A DNA stretch of 20,731 nucleotides from Methylacidiphilum sp. GTDB taxonomy: Bacteria; Verrucomicrobiota; Verrucomicrobiia; CAIQCK01. This document shows, one piece after another, positions 7,220 through 13,775 of this stretch. The DNA is taken from the NCBI GenBank assembly GCA_020718125.1, contig DYDC01000012.1:1-20731 (forward strand). Direction: 5' to 3'. The notes beneath the pieces were generated by a model, which had not been told where the DNA came from, searched no databases, and saw nothing but the letters and a program-made list of their open reading frames with translations. The position numbers were made by a program, and so were the translations under genes. Each line of letters begins with the position of its first letter. Position 1 is the stretch's first letter.

Positions 7220-8317
7220 CTACAGCGCCTTCGCAAGCTCGCTGGCCACATGGTTCACCTGCTCGTCGGTGATCTCGGGGAACATGGGCAGCGACAGGAT
7301 GCGGTCGGCGGCAGCTTCAGCGATGGGGAACGAGCCGCGCAGGCGGCCGAGGTCGGCGTAGGCTTTCTGGAGGTGGATCGGCACGGGGTAATGGATGCCG
7401 GTGGAGACCCCCGCATCGCCGAGGCGTTTCTGGACGACTGCGCGGTTGGCAACCTGGATGACATACAGATGCCAGATGTGCGTGCCGTGGCTGACCTGGC
7501 GCGGCGGCTCGATGCCGATGCGGCTGAGCACCTTCGAGTAAGTGGCGGCGGCGCGCTGGCGTGATTGGTTCCAAGCGGCGAGGCGCTTGAGTTTCACGCG
7601 GAGAATGGCGGCCTGGATGGTGTCGAGGCGGCTGTTGAAGCCCTTGAAGTCGTGAAAATACTTCTCTCGCTGGCCGTAATCGCGGTAGGCGCGGAGCCGC
7701 GTGTCGAGCGCAGGGTCGTTAGTGGTGATGGCGCCGCCGTCGCCGTAGGCGCCGAGGTTCTTGCCGGGATAGAAGCTGAACGCAGCGGCGTCGCCGAACG
7801 TGCCGACGGGCCGGCCGCGATAGGTTGCGCCGTGGGCCTGGCAGGCGTCTTCGATGACGCGCAGACCATGGCGCTTGGCGATGGCCTGCACCGCATCCAT
7901 GTCGGCCGGCTGGCCGTAAAGGTGGACGGGCAGGAGGGCCTTGGTGCGTGGCGTGACGACCGCTTCGGCTTGCTTCACGTCAATCTGGCAGGTCTTCGGG
8001 TCGCAGTCCACGAAGACGGGCGTGGCGCCCGCGTAGGAGATGGCGAGGGCGGTGGCGATGTAACTGTTGGTCTGGGTGATGACCTCATCGCCGGGGCCGA
8101 TGTCGAGGGCGCGCAGGGCGAGGTGGAGGGCGTCGGTGCCGCTGGCCACGCCCACGCAATGGCGCGCGCCGCAGAACGCCGCGAACTCCTGCTCGAACAG
8201 CCGGACTTCCTCGCCGAGGATGAACCTGGTGTTGGCCATGACAGGCTCGATGGCGGCGCGCACCTCGTCGGCGATGGCGCGATACTGGCCCTGGAGATCA
8301 ACGAAGGGGATTTTCAT
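7220..8317 (-). CDS. wbpE: DegT/DnrJ/EryC1/StrS sugar aminotransferase (WbpE-like)
   Basis: 365 residues, normal for the family. It starts IPFVDLQGQY, and has SGTDALHLAL (59-68, phosphate binding), VIEDACQAHGA (154-164, with Asp157 for the PLP ring nitrogen), and the PLP lysine in SFYPGKNLGAYGDGG (Lys186). It also has the RLDTIQAAILRVKLKRL block and the C-terminal GIHYPVPIHLQKAY. These enzymes transfer an amino group from glutamate to a keto-sugar nucleotide. With an acetyltransferase and a Gfo/Idh dehydrogenase just upstream, the closest known match is WbpE, which aminates C3 of UDP-GlcNAc(3-keto)A. FdtB/QdtB-type 3-aminotransferases are alternatives. It is translated after the acetyltransferase. 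A GTG at 8329 overlaps that gene's TGA and is another possible start, adding four residues. Confidence 0.9.
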   Translation of the reverse strand: MKIPFVDLQGQYRAIADEVRAAIEPVMANTRFILGEEVRLFEQEFAAFCGARHCVGVASGTDALHLALRALDIGPGDEVITQTNSYIATALAISYAGATPVFVDCDPKTCQIDVKQAEAVVTPRTKALLPVHLYGQPADMDAVQAIAKRHGLRVIEDACQAHGATYRGRPVGTFGDAAAFSFYPGKNLGAYGDGGAITTNDPALDTRLRAYRDYGQREKYFHDFKGFNSRLDTIQAAILRVKLKRLAAWNQSRQRAAATYSKVLSRIGIEPPRQVSHGTHIWHLYVIQVANRAVVQKRLGDAGVSTGIHYPVPIHLQKAYADLGRLRGSFPIAEAAADRILSLPMFPEITDEQVNHVASELAKAL

Positions 8318-8325
8318 GGGGGTGT

Positions 8326-8931
8326 TCACGGGGTCTTGGGGCCGACCCATTTCACGGAGTCGGTATCCCTTTGGTAACGGTTGCCGCAGGCTTCACAGAC
8401 GGCGGTGTTTTGCTGGATATGGAGGGCGAGGCCGCAGCGGCAGACGGTGGCCATGATCCGGGCCGGCACGCCATAGACCAGCGCGTAAGGCGGGACGTTG
8501 CGGACGACAACCGCGCCGGCGCCGACCATTGCGTATTCGCCGATGGTGACGCCGCAGACGACGCTGGCGCCCGCGCCGATGGACGCGCCTTCGCGCACGA
8601 GAGTCGGCGCCACCCAGCCCTTGGTCGCGTAACGCTCGCGCATCAGTTCCAGCCGCGGCGAGCGGGGACGGGCGTCGTTGGTGAAAACGACATTGGGGCC
8701 GATGAAGGCGTTGTTTTCGATGGTGACACCTTCCCAGATGAGGCATTGGTTCTTGACGGTGACGTTGTCACCGATGCGCGCGCCGCCCTCGACGAAGACG
8801 TTGTCGCCGATGTTGCAGTTGCCGCCGATGACGGCCCCTTTCATGACGTGGGCGAACGCCCAGATGCGCGTGCCCGCGCCGATCTGATCGCTCTCGACAA
8901 TGGCCTTGGGATGGATGAAGACGTCGTTCAT
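8326..8931 (-). CDS. wbpD: Left-handed beta-helix sugar N-acetyltransferase (WbpD-like) with Cys4 tail
   Basis: 201 residues. Repeated hexapeptides ([LIV]GxxxxI-type: IGAGTRI, IGGNCNI, IGDNVFV, IGDNVTV, IGPNVVF, IGAGASVV, IGEYAMV) form a left-handed beta-helix typical of trimeric acetyl-CoA acyltransferases. FTNDARPRS fits the loop of the WbpD/FdtC group, which N-acetylates the 3-amino group of nucleotide-linked sugars. The protein ends with VPARIM and then a short zinc-ribbon-like tail (Cys164, 166, 179, 182). ATG 8931 is clear. The gene follows the dehydrogenase by 14 bases and its stop overlaps a possible GTG start of the aminotransferase, so the three are one transcription unit. The order of reactions would be dehydrogenase, aminotransferase, then this enzyme. 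Confidence 0.88.
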   Translation of the reverse strand: MNDVFIHPKAIVESDQIGAGTRIWAFAHVMKGAVIGGNCNIGDNVFVEGGARIGDNVTVKNQCLIWEGVTIENNAFIGPNVVFTNDARPRSPRLELMRERYATKGWVAPTLVREGASIGAGASVVCGVTIGEYAMVGAGAVVVRNVPPYALVYGVPARIMATVCRCGLALHIQQNTAVCEACGNRYQRDTDSVKWVGPKTP

Positions 8932-8945
8932 GTCGGATGCGCCGC

Positions 8946-9992
8946 TCAGCGGACCTTCACGGGTTTGCCGCCGGCGTCCATGGAGTCATGGATGGCCGCG
9001 AGCGCTCGGACGACGGCAATGCCGGCCTTCGGGCCGCTGAGCGTGTTGGGGCCGCCCCGGATGGCGTCGAGGAAATGGCGCGCCTCGGCGCGGAGCGGTT
9101 CTTCCAGTTTCAGGTGGGGGATGGTCACGTCGCCCTCCTTGGTCAGGAGATGAAAGTCGCCATAGTTGACGTAATACGGCTCCTTATAGACGCCGCCACG
9201 GACCGCGAACACGCCTTTGTCATAGACCATCACCGGCCCGGTGGACGCGAGATCGTCCCAACTCAGCATCTTCTTGGAGCCGGTCACGACGATCTGGCGG
9301 ACCTTTTTCGGGTCGAGCCAGCTTACGTGGATGTTGGCCAGCACGCGGCCGGGATAGCTCAACGAGATGAACGCCACGTCCTCGATCCCGCGGCGGATGA
9401 ACCGTTCGCCGCGCGCGCTGACCTCCAGCGGCTCCGCGTCGAGGAGGTAGTTGAAGATGGCCACGTCATGCGCGGCCAGGTCGCGGACCGCGCCGACATC
9501 CTTCCGGATCGGGCCGAGGTTGGTGCGCGTGGAACGCAGGTAGTAAACCCGGCCGATGTCGCCGGAGGCGATGCAGTCCTTGAGCTTGCGGATGCCGGCG
9601 TTGAACAGGAACGTGTGGCCGGCCATCAGCGCGCGACCGTGTTTTCGGGCCAGCCGGCGCAGCGCCTCCGCTTCGGTTGTGTGCGACGTCAGGGGCTTTT
9701 CCACCAGCGCGTGCTTGTCCGCCAGCAAGGCCGCCCGCGCGACCTCAAAGTGCGTTGCCGTCGGCGTGGCGATGACCACGGCGTCCACCTCTGGATTGGC
9801 CAGCAGTTGCCGGTAATCGCCGTGGGTGCGCACGCCGGGGAACTGCCGGCCGACGGCCTTCAGCCGCTGGGCGTCCGGATCGGCGCACGCCGTGACGGCG
9901 GAGCCTTCCAGGACGGAAAAGTTGCGGATATGGTTGGGGCCCCAGTGGCCGCAACCGATCACGCCAATACGAATTTTGACGGGTGTTGACAT
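8946..9992 (-). CDS. wbpB: Gfo/Idh/MocA NAD-dependent sugar dehydrogenase (WbpB-like)
   Basis: 348 residues. An N-terminal Rossmann fold has GVIGCGHWGPNHIRNF (GxGxxG at 13-18), then ADPDAQRL, VIATPTATHFEVA and the family EKPL motif. The C-terminal substrate domain contains DLAAHDVAIFNYLL. The family oxidises or dehydrates sugars with NAD. In the WbpA-B-E-D pathway, WbpB oxidises C3 of UDP-N-acetylglucosaminuronate to supply the keto group for WbpE. The neighbours here, an acetyltransferase and an aminotransferase, match that set. WbpA and the WbpI epimerase are not in the window. ATG 9992 is chosen; the open frame continues 58 codons upstream, but that part is low-complexity and contains the promoter and leader hairpin. 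It is the first gene of the operon. Confidence 0.88.
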   Translation of the reverse strand: MSTPVKIRIGVIGCGHWGPNHIRNFSVLEGSAVTACADPDAQRLKAVGRQFPGVRTHGDYRQLLANPEVDAVVIATPTATHFEVARAALLADKHALVEKPLTSHTTEAEALRRLARKHGRALMAGHTFLFNAGIRKLKDCIASGDIGRVYYLRSTRTNLGPIRKDVGAVRDLAAHDVAIFNYLLDAEPLEVSARGERFIRRGIEDVAFISLSYPGRVLANIHVSWLDPKKVRQIVVTGSKKMLSWDDLASTGPVMVYDKGVFAVRGGVYKEPYYVNYGDFHLLTKEGDVTIPHLKLEEPLRAEARHFLDAIRGGPNTLSGPKAGIAVVRALAAIHDSMDAGGKPVKVR

Positions 9993-10014
9993 GGTGTTCC
10001 AATAGGCCTCACAT

Positions 10015-10033
10015 CCTCCCGCGTCACGGGAGG
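10015..10033 (-). promoter_or_regulatory. Perfect 7-bp hairpin in the leader of the sugar operon
   Basis: CCTCCCG (10015-10021) and CGGGAGG (10027-10033) form a perfect stem with a 5-base loop. On the transcript the stem starts about 9 bases after the predicted transcription start and its second arm contains GGGAGG. That purine run is 22 bases from ATG 9992, too far for a standard ribosome site. It may modulate mRNA stability or initiation. Confidence 0.4.
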
Positions 10034-10048
10034 GTGAGAGTGGCGCGG

Positions 10049-10077
10049 ATGCTAGCAGCGTTGCCAGCCGCCAACAA
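10049..10077 (-). promoter_or_regulatory. Sigma70-type promoter of the wbpB-D-E operon
   Basis: On the minus strand, TTGTTG (10077-10072), a 17-base spacer, then TAGCAT (10054-10049). Predicted start is near 10042, giving a leader of about 50 bases that contains the 10015-10033 hairpin. Confidence 0.5.
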
Positions 10078-10240
10078 GGACTGAATGGCGCGCCCCCTGG
10101 CGGGTTTGCGCGGGAACCTTGGCAGCCACTCAGTTTCGGCGCGACAAGTCGGGCGCAGGCATCCATAATGCGGCGTCGTATTCGTTGTCGTGCTGGAGCC
10201 GGACTGCGTGGCGCTGAGAACCGCGCTCCGAAGTGAATCT

Positions 10241-10378
10241 ATGAGACTGTCGCTGCCGTTGATTTTTCTATTGGTGGTCGCATCGGCCGGCTTGGCGGGT
10301 TGCGCCAGCCAGGTGAACAATGAAGACCGGACTTTCTTCTACGACAGTTGGACGCGCCCCCAGAACACCACGCCGTAG
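10241..10378 (+). CDS. Small lipoprotein (45 aa)
   Basis: The protein starts MRLSLPL, followed by a hydrophobic core and lipobox LAGC with Cys22, so it should be cut by signal peptidase II and lipid-anchored. The mature part is only 24 residues, polar, with NNEDRTFFYDSWTRP. Its size and lipobox recall the small entericidin-like or hypothetical lipoproteins, but no family can be named. ATG 10241 is chosen because it places Arg2 before the hydrophobic core; an upstream in-frame start at 10190 would add a non-signal leader. It stands alone between the divergent sugar operon and the Mla operon. No good promoter was seen. Confidence 0.6.
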   Translation: MRLSLPLIFLLVVASAGLAGCASQVNNEDRTFFYDSWTRPQNTTP

Positions 10379-10434
10379 GGCGCCCGGCGCATCGCGAGAA
10401 CGGGGCGGAATCGCGCCACGCGGGAGAAAATCCG

Positions 10435-10463
10435 TTGCCAAAGGCCGGCGGCAAGGCTAGGAT
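10435..10463 (+). promoter_or_regulatory. Sigma70-type promoter of the STAS-Mla operon
   Basis: TTGCCA (10435-10440), 17 bases, TAGGAT (10458-10463). Predicted start near 10470 gives a leader of about 32 bases before ATG 10502, with AAGGGG at 10481-10486. Confidence 0.5.
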
Positions 10464-10501
10464 TCGCGCGCGGTTGGGCCAAGGGGAATGTCATCTAGGT
10501 C

Positions 10502-10843
10502 ATGAATATAGCGATGCGAGCCGCGGGAAACGTTGCGGTGCTGGATGTCACCGGCGAGGTGGATCTGTATCATTCGCCGACACTGCTGGCGAAGCTGACC
10601 GAGTTGATCAAGCAGCAGCAGAAGACCATCCTGCTCAATTTCCAAGGGGTCACCTACATTGACAGTTCCGGGCTGGCGACCTTGATTGGCGCTTACCAGC
10701 AGTTGCGGCCGCAGGGCGGCCAGTTGCAGCTCGCCAACGTCAGCAAGAACGTCCAGAGCGTCTTTTCGGTGGCGCGCCTGGACAAGGTGTTCACCATTCA
10801 CCCCAATGAACAAGACGCGCTGCGGGCGCTCGGCGCCGCGTAA
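10502..10843 (+). CDS. STAS-domain protein (anti-anti-sigma / MlaB type)
   Basis: 113 residues, a single STAS domain. It starts with VAVLDVTGEVDLYHSPTLLAKL and has the phospho-acceptor loop TYIDSSGLATLIGAY, with Ser56 equivalent to the second serine of the SpoIIAA-type DSSGL motif. It ends with strand and helix elements of the fold (LQLANVSKNVQSVFSVARLDKVFTIHPNE). Two roles are possible. In Mla transporters the STAS subunit MlaB binds and supports the ATPase MlaF. In partner switching, a STAS protein is phosphorylated by an RsbW/SpoIIAB-like kinase and dephosphorylated by a PP2C enzyme. Here the operon provides both contexts: mlaE-mlaF-mlaD follow directly, and a phosphatase-kinase fusion ends the operon. 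The intact serine makes regulated phosphorylation plausible. Confidence 0.88.
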   Translation: MNIAMRAAGNVAVLDVTGEVDLYHSPTLLAKLTELIKQQQKTILLNFQGVTYIDSSGLATLIGAYQQLRPQGGQLQLANVSKNVQSVFSVARLDKVFTIHPNEQDALRALGAA

Positions 10844-10867
10844 CGGTCCACAACCCGCACGTCCGGC

Positions 10868-11638
10868 ATGCCCCCGACTCTGACCAGGTTCTTCCAGCAC
10901 CTCACCGGTTTGTCGCTGCTGATGGCGGATACGGCCTACTGGGCGGTTCTGGCGCCATTTCGCGGCAAGCGGCTCCGGGTGGATGACACCTTCAAGCAAA
11001 TGACGCTCATCGGCGTCGGCTCGCTGCTCATCTGCTGCATGGTGATGTTCTTCATCGGCCTGGTGCTGGCGATGCAGACCGCCGAAACGCTGAAGAAAAT
11101 CGGCGGCCTCTCGCTCGTGGGCGGCCTCGTGGCGGCCGCCGTGATGCGCGAGATCGGCCCGATGCTCACCGCCATCGTGCTGGCCGGACGCTCCGGCGCG
11201 GCTATTACCGCCGAACTCGGCACCATGCGTGTGTCCGAGGAGGTGGACGCGCTGGAGACGATGGGGTTGAACCCGGTCCACTTCCTGATCGTGCCGCGCG
11301 TGCTGGGCATGATGTTCATGGGTCCTTGCCTGACCATTGTGGGCGTTTTTGTTGCGATGTTCGGCGGCTACCTCATCGGCGTCTTCAACCTCGGGATCGA
11401 GCCGGCGATTTACTGGCGGAAGTCGTTCGACATGCTCGCGCTCAAGGACATCTACTCCGGCATGATCAAGAGCGTCGTCTTTGCCGGGCTGGTCAGCAAC
11501 ATCGCCTGTTACTTCGGCCTGACTGTGGAAGGCGGCGCTGAGGGCGTTGGTCTCAGCACCACGCAGTCGGTTGTCACATCCATCGTCATGATCATCGCCA
11601 GCGACTGTCTGCTGACGGCCATTTTCTATTTCATCTGA
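10868..11638 (+). CDS. mlaE: MlaE-family lipid ABC permease
   Basis: 256 residues, normal for the family. Recognised by the signature REIGPMLTAIVLAGRSGAAITAELGTMRVSEEVDALETMGLNP (starting near residue 95). The N-terminus has a helix lying along the membrane. Main TM segments are at about 42-68, 130-165, 200-222 and 230-255. MlaE is the dimeric inner-membrane permease that, with MlaF (ATPase), MlaD (MCE ring) and MlaB (STAS), moves phospholipid between the inner membrane and periplasmic carriers. The next gene starts 3 bases after its stop, so expression is likely coupled. The direction of transport cannot be told from sequence. Confidence 0.93.
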   Translation: MPPTLTRFFQHLTGLSLLMADTAYWAVLAPFRGKRLRVDDTFKQMTLIGVGSLLICCMVMFFIGLVLAMQTAETLKKIGGLSLVGGLVAAAVMREIGPMLTAIVLAGRSGAAITAELGTMRVSEEVDALETMGLNPVHFLIVPRVLGMMFMGPCLTIVGVFVAMFGGYLIGVFNLGIEPAIYWRKSFDMLALKDIYSGMIKSVVFAGLVSNIACYFGLTVEGGAEGVGLSTTQSVVTSIVMIIASDCLLTAIFYFI

Positions 11639-11641
11639 GCC

Positions 11642-12496
11642 ATGATCAGTTCGGCCTCGCCATTCAACAGTGACCAGCCCCGCAACGGACCCCTTGGCCC
11701 CGACGACATCATCGCTGTCGAGGACCTGGCGAAAATCTACGGCGGCCGGCGCGTGCTCGATGGCGTCAGTTTTCGCGTCAAGCGGGGCGATATCCTTGTC
11801 ATCATGGGCGGCAGCGGCTGCGGCAAGAGCACGCTGCTGCGCCAGATCATCGGCCTCCAGCACCCGGAGGAGGGCCGCATCTGGATCGAGGGCAGGGAGA
11901 TTACGCAACTCACGGAAGGCGAATTCAACGAGGTCCGCAAGAAGTTCGGCGTGTTGTTCCAGAGCGGCGCGCTGTTCAACTCGATGACCGTCGGCGAGAA
12001 CGTCGCGCTGCCCATCCGCGAACATTTCCCCAACCAGCCCGATATGACCGTGGACATCATGGTCAAGATGAAGCTTTCGCTGGTCGAGCTGACCAAGTTC
12101 GCCGAGCTGAAACCCGCCGAGATCTCCGGCGGCATGAAGAAGCGCGCCGCGCTGGCCCGCGCGCTGGCGCTCGACCCGAAGCTGCTGTTCTGCGACGAGC
12201 CGACCGCCGGTCTCGACCCGATCCGCGTGACGGAGTTTGACGACCTGACGCTGAGACTCTGCCGTGAGCTGGGCGTGACGGCGGTGGTGGTCACGCACGA
12301 CATGACCAGCGCGTTCCGCATCGCCACGCGCATGATCCTGCTCCACAAGGGCAAGATCATGGCCGAGGGCACGCCGGACGAGATCCGTGCCAACACCAAC
12401 CCGCTGGTCAGCGACTTCATCAACGGCAAGGCCGAGACCGAAGTGCGAGAGGACGCCGAGGGCTACCTCCGCGCCATCCTCGGCGAAGACAACTGA
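11642..12496 (+). CDS. mlaF: MlaF-family ABC transporter ATPase
   Basis: 284 residues. All ABC ATPase motifs are present: Walker A GGSGCGKS (56-63), Q-loop LFQSGALF, signature ISGGMKKRAALARAL, Walker B LLFCDEPTAGLD, and H-loop VTHD. The SGALFNSMTVGENVALP block and the SGGMKKR variant of the signature are typical of MlaF/Ttg2A. It powers MlaE at the cytoplasmic face. About 20 residues precede the usual start of the domain (IAVEDLAKIYGGRRVLDGVSF). It lies 3 bases after mlaE and 16 bases before mlaD. MlaF is the subunit that binds the STAS protein in characterised Mla complexes. Confidence 0.94.
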   Translation: MISSASPFNSDQPRNGPLGPDDIIAVEDLAKIYGGRRVLDGVSFRVKRGDILVIMGGSGCGKSTLLRQIIGLQHPEEGRIWIEGREITQLTEGEFNEVRKKFGVLFQSGALFNSMTVGENVALPIREHFPNQPDMTVDIMVKMKLSLVELTKFAELKPAEISGGMKKRAALARALALDPKLLFCDEPTAGLDPIRVTEFDDLTLRLCRELGVTAVVVTHDMTSAFRIATRMILLHKGKIMAEGTPDEIRANTNPLVSDFINGKAETEVREDAEGYLRAILGEDN

Positions 12497-12512
12497 TTTC
12501 CATGGAGTGTTT

Positions 12513-13775
12513 ATGGCTGAATACAGATCACAAAAAACCGGACCGGGCATCGTCATTTTCATCGCCCTGATGTGCCTCATCTCGCTGAGCATCGTCGTGG
12601 GGAAGTTCTCCTTCCTGCGCAACGAGCGCGACATCACCATCTATCTGGACTCCGTCAGCGGTGTCAAAGAGCGCACCGGCGTCGTCTATGCCGGCCGCAA
12701 GTGCGGCGAGATCAGCGGCATCAGCATCCTTCAGCCTGCCGATTCCAAGACCAAGGTGGTTCCCAAGGGGGAATCAACGACCATCATGGTGACGAACCAC
12801 TATTACGTGGTGGTCAGGGCGCGGATCGAGGCTGAAACCCCGGTCAATCAGGACACCAAGGCCTCGGTCATGATGGTTGGCATGTTGGGCGACAAGCAAC
12901 TCGACCTGGCCCCCGGCGACCCGGCCGCTCCGCCGCTCGGTCCCGGTGACGCGCTCTACGGCGAGAACGCCGGCATGGAGCGGCTCGTCACCACTGGCCG
13001 GAAACTCGTCGGCAAAATCGAAGGACTGATGGACCACCTGCAGACGTTGCTGACCCACGTCAACAACGTCATGAAGGACCCGCAGTTCCAGGACAACATC
13101 AAAGGCACCGTCGCCAATGCCCGTGCCACGATCGAGAAGGCCGGCGTCACGCTCGCCGAGGCCAAGGAGTTGCTGAGCGAAAACCGTCCCAACATCAAAG
13201 GCGCCATCGCCAATGCTCGAGAGATGACCGAGAAGGGCAAGACCACGTTGGGCACCCTCAACGACACGCTCACGGATACCAAACCCAAGCTCTCCGCCAC
13301 CATGGACAACGTCCAGAAGCTCACCGGCGAGGTCCGGCCCAAGGTCACTGCGCTCATGGACAAGACCCACGACACGATGGGCAAGGCGGGCGGCACGCTG
13401 GATAACGTCAACGGCCTGCTCACGGACAACCGTTCTAATATTACCCAGCTTCTGACCAACCTCCGCGACATGGGCTACAACACCAAGCAGTTCACTCACA
13501 CCATGCGGCTGATCTTTGCGCCGTGGTCTGCCTTCAGCAAACAAAAGGAGCCGGTGAAACCGCAGAAGGGCGCGAAGCCGGAGAAGAAGGCTGAAGCGGG
13601 CGGCGAAGTCAAAGTGCTTGCGACCGAGTTCGCCTCCAAACCCTTTCCCGCCACAGAGCCGGCGCCCGCTGCCCCTGCCGTGCCGCCCGCGGCGCCGGCC
13701 GGTGACGGCGGACCTCGGATCATCATCGGCCCTGATTCCGCTCCAGCCGCTGCGACACCGACCCCGGCGAAATGA
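12513..13775 (+). CDS. mlaD: MlaD-type MCE protein with long helical and Ala/Pro-rich C-terminus
   Basis: 420 residues. An N-terminal membrane anchor at about 12-30 is followed by an MCE domain (about 37-150) with VSGVKERTGVVYAGRKCGEISGI, and VVVRARIEAETPVNQDTKASVMMVGMLGDKQLDL. It then has a long helical region (about 155-345) with loosely repeated segments (NIKGTVANARATIEKAG and NIKGAIANAREMTEKGK; LNDTLTDTKPKLSATMDNV), and finally a Lys/Pro/Ala-rich tail. MlaD of E. coli is only about 180 residues; the extended helix resembles longer MCE proteins that form a tube or needle across the periplasm. ATG 12513 is chosen: GGAG (12504-12507) precedes it, and it begins directly with the anchor. Its TGA overlaps the next gene's ATG (ATGA), indicating tight coupling to the phosphatase gene. 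Confidence 0.9.
   Translation: MAEYRSQKTGPGIVIFIALMCLISLSIVVGKFSFLRNERDITIYLDSVSGVKERTGVVYAGRKCGEISGISILQPADSKTKVVPKGESTTIMVTNHYYVVVRARIEAETPVNQDTKASVMMVGMLGDKQLDLAPGDPAAPPLGPGDALYGENAGMERLVTTGRKLVGKIEGLMDHLQTLLTHVNNVMKDPQFQDNIKGTVANARATIEKAGVTLAEAKELLSENRPNIKGAIANAREMTEKGKTTLGTLNDTLTDTKPKLSATMDNVQKLTGEVRPKVTALMDKTHDTMGKAGGTLDNVNGLLTDNRSNITQLLTNLRDMGYNTKQFTHTMRLIFAPWSAFSKQKEPVKPQKGAKPEKKAEAGGEVKVLATEFASKPFPATEPAPAAPAVPPAAPAGDGGPRIIIGPDSAPAAATPTPAK

Noticed and set aside
10457..12640. 727-codon open frame on the minus strand opposite the STAS-mla genes
   Set aside because: A shadow of GC-rich coding DNA: its translation is His/Asp/Arg-rich without any domain, and the plus-strand genes there are unmistakable.
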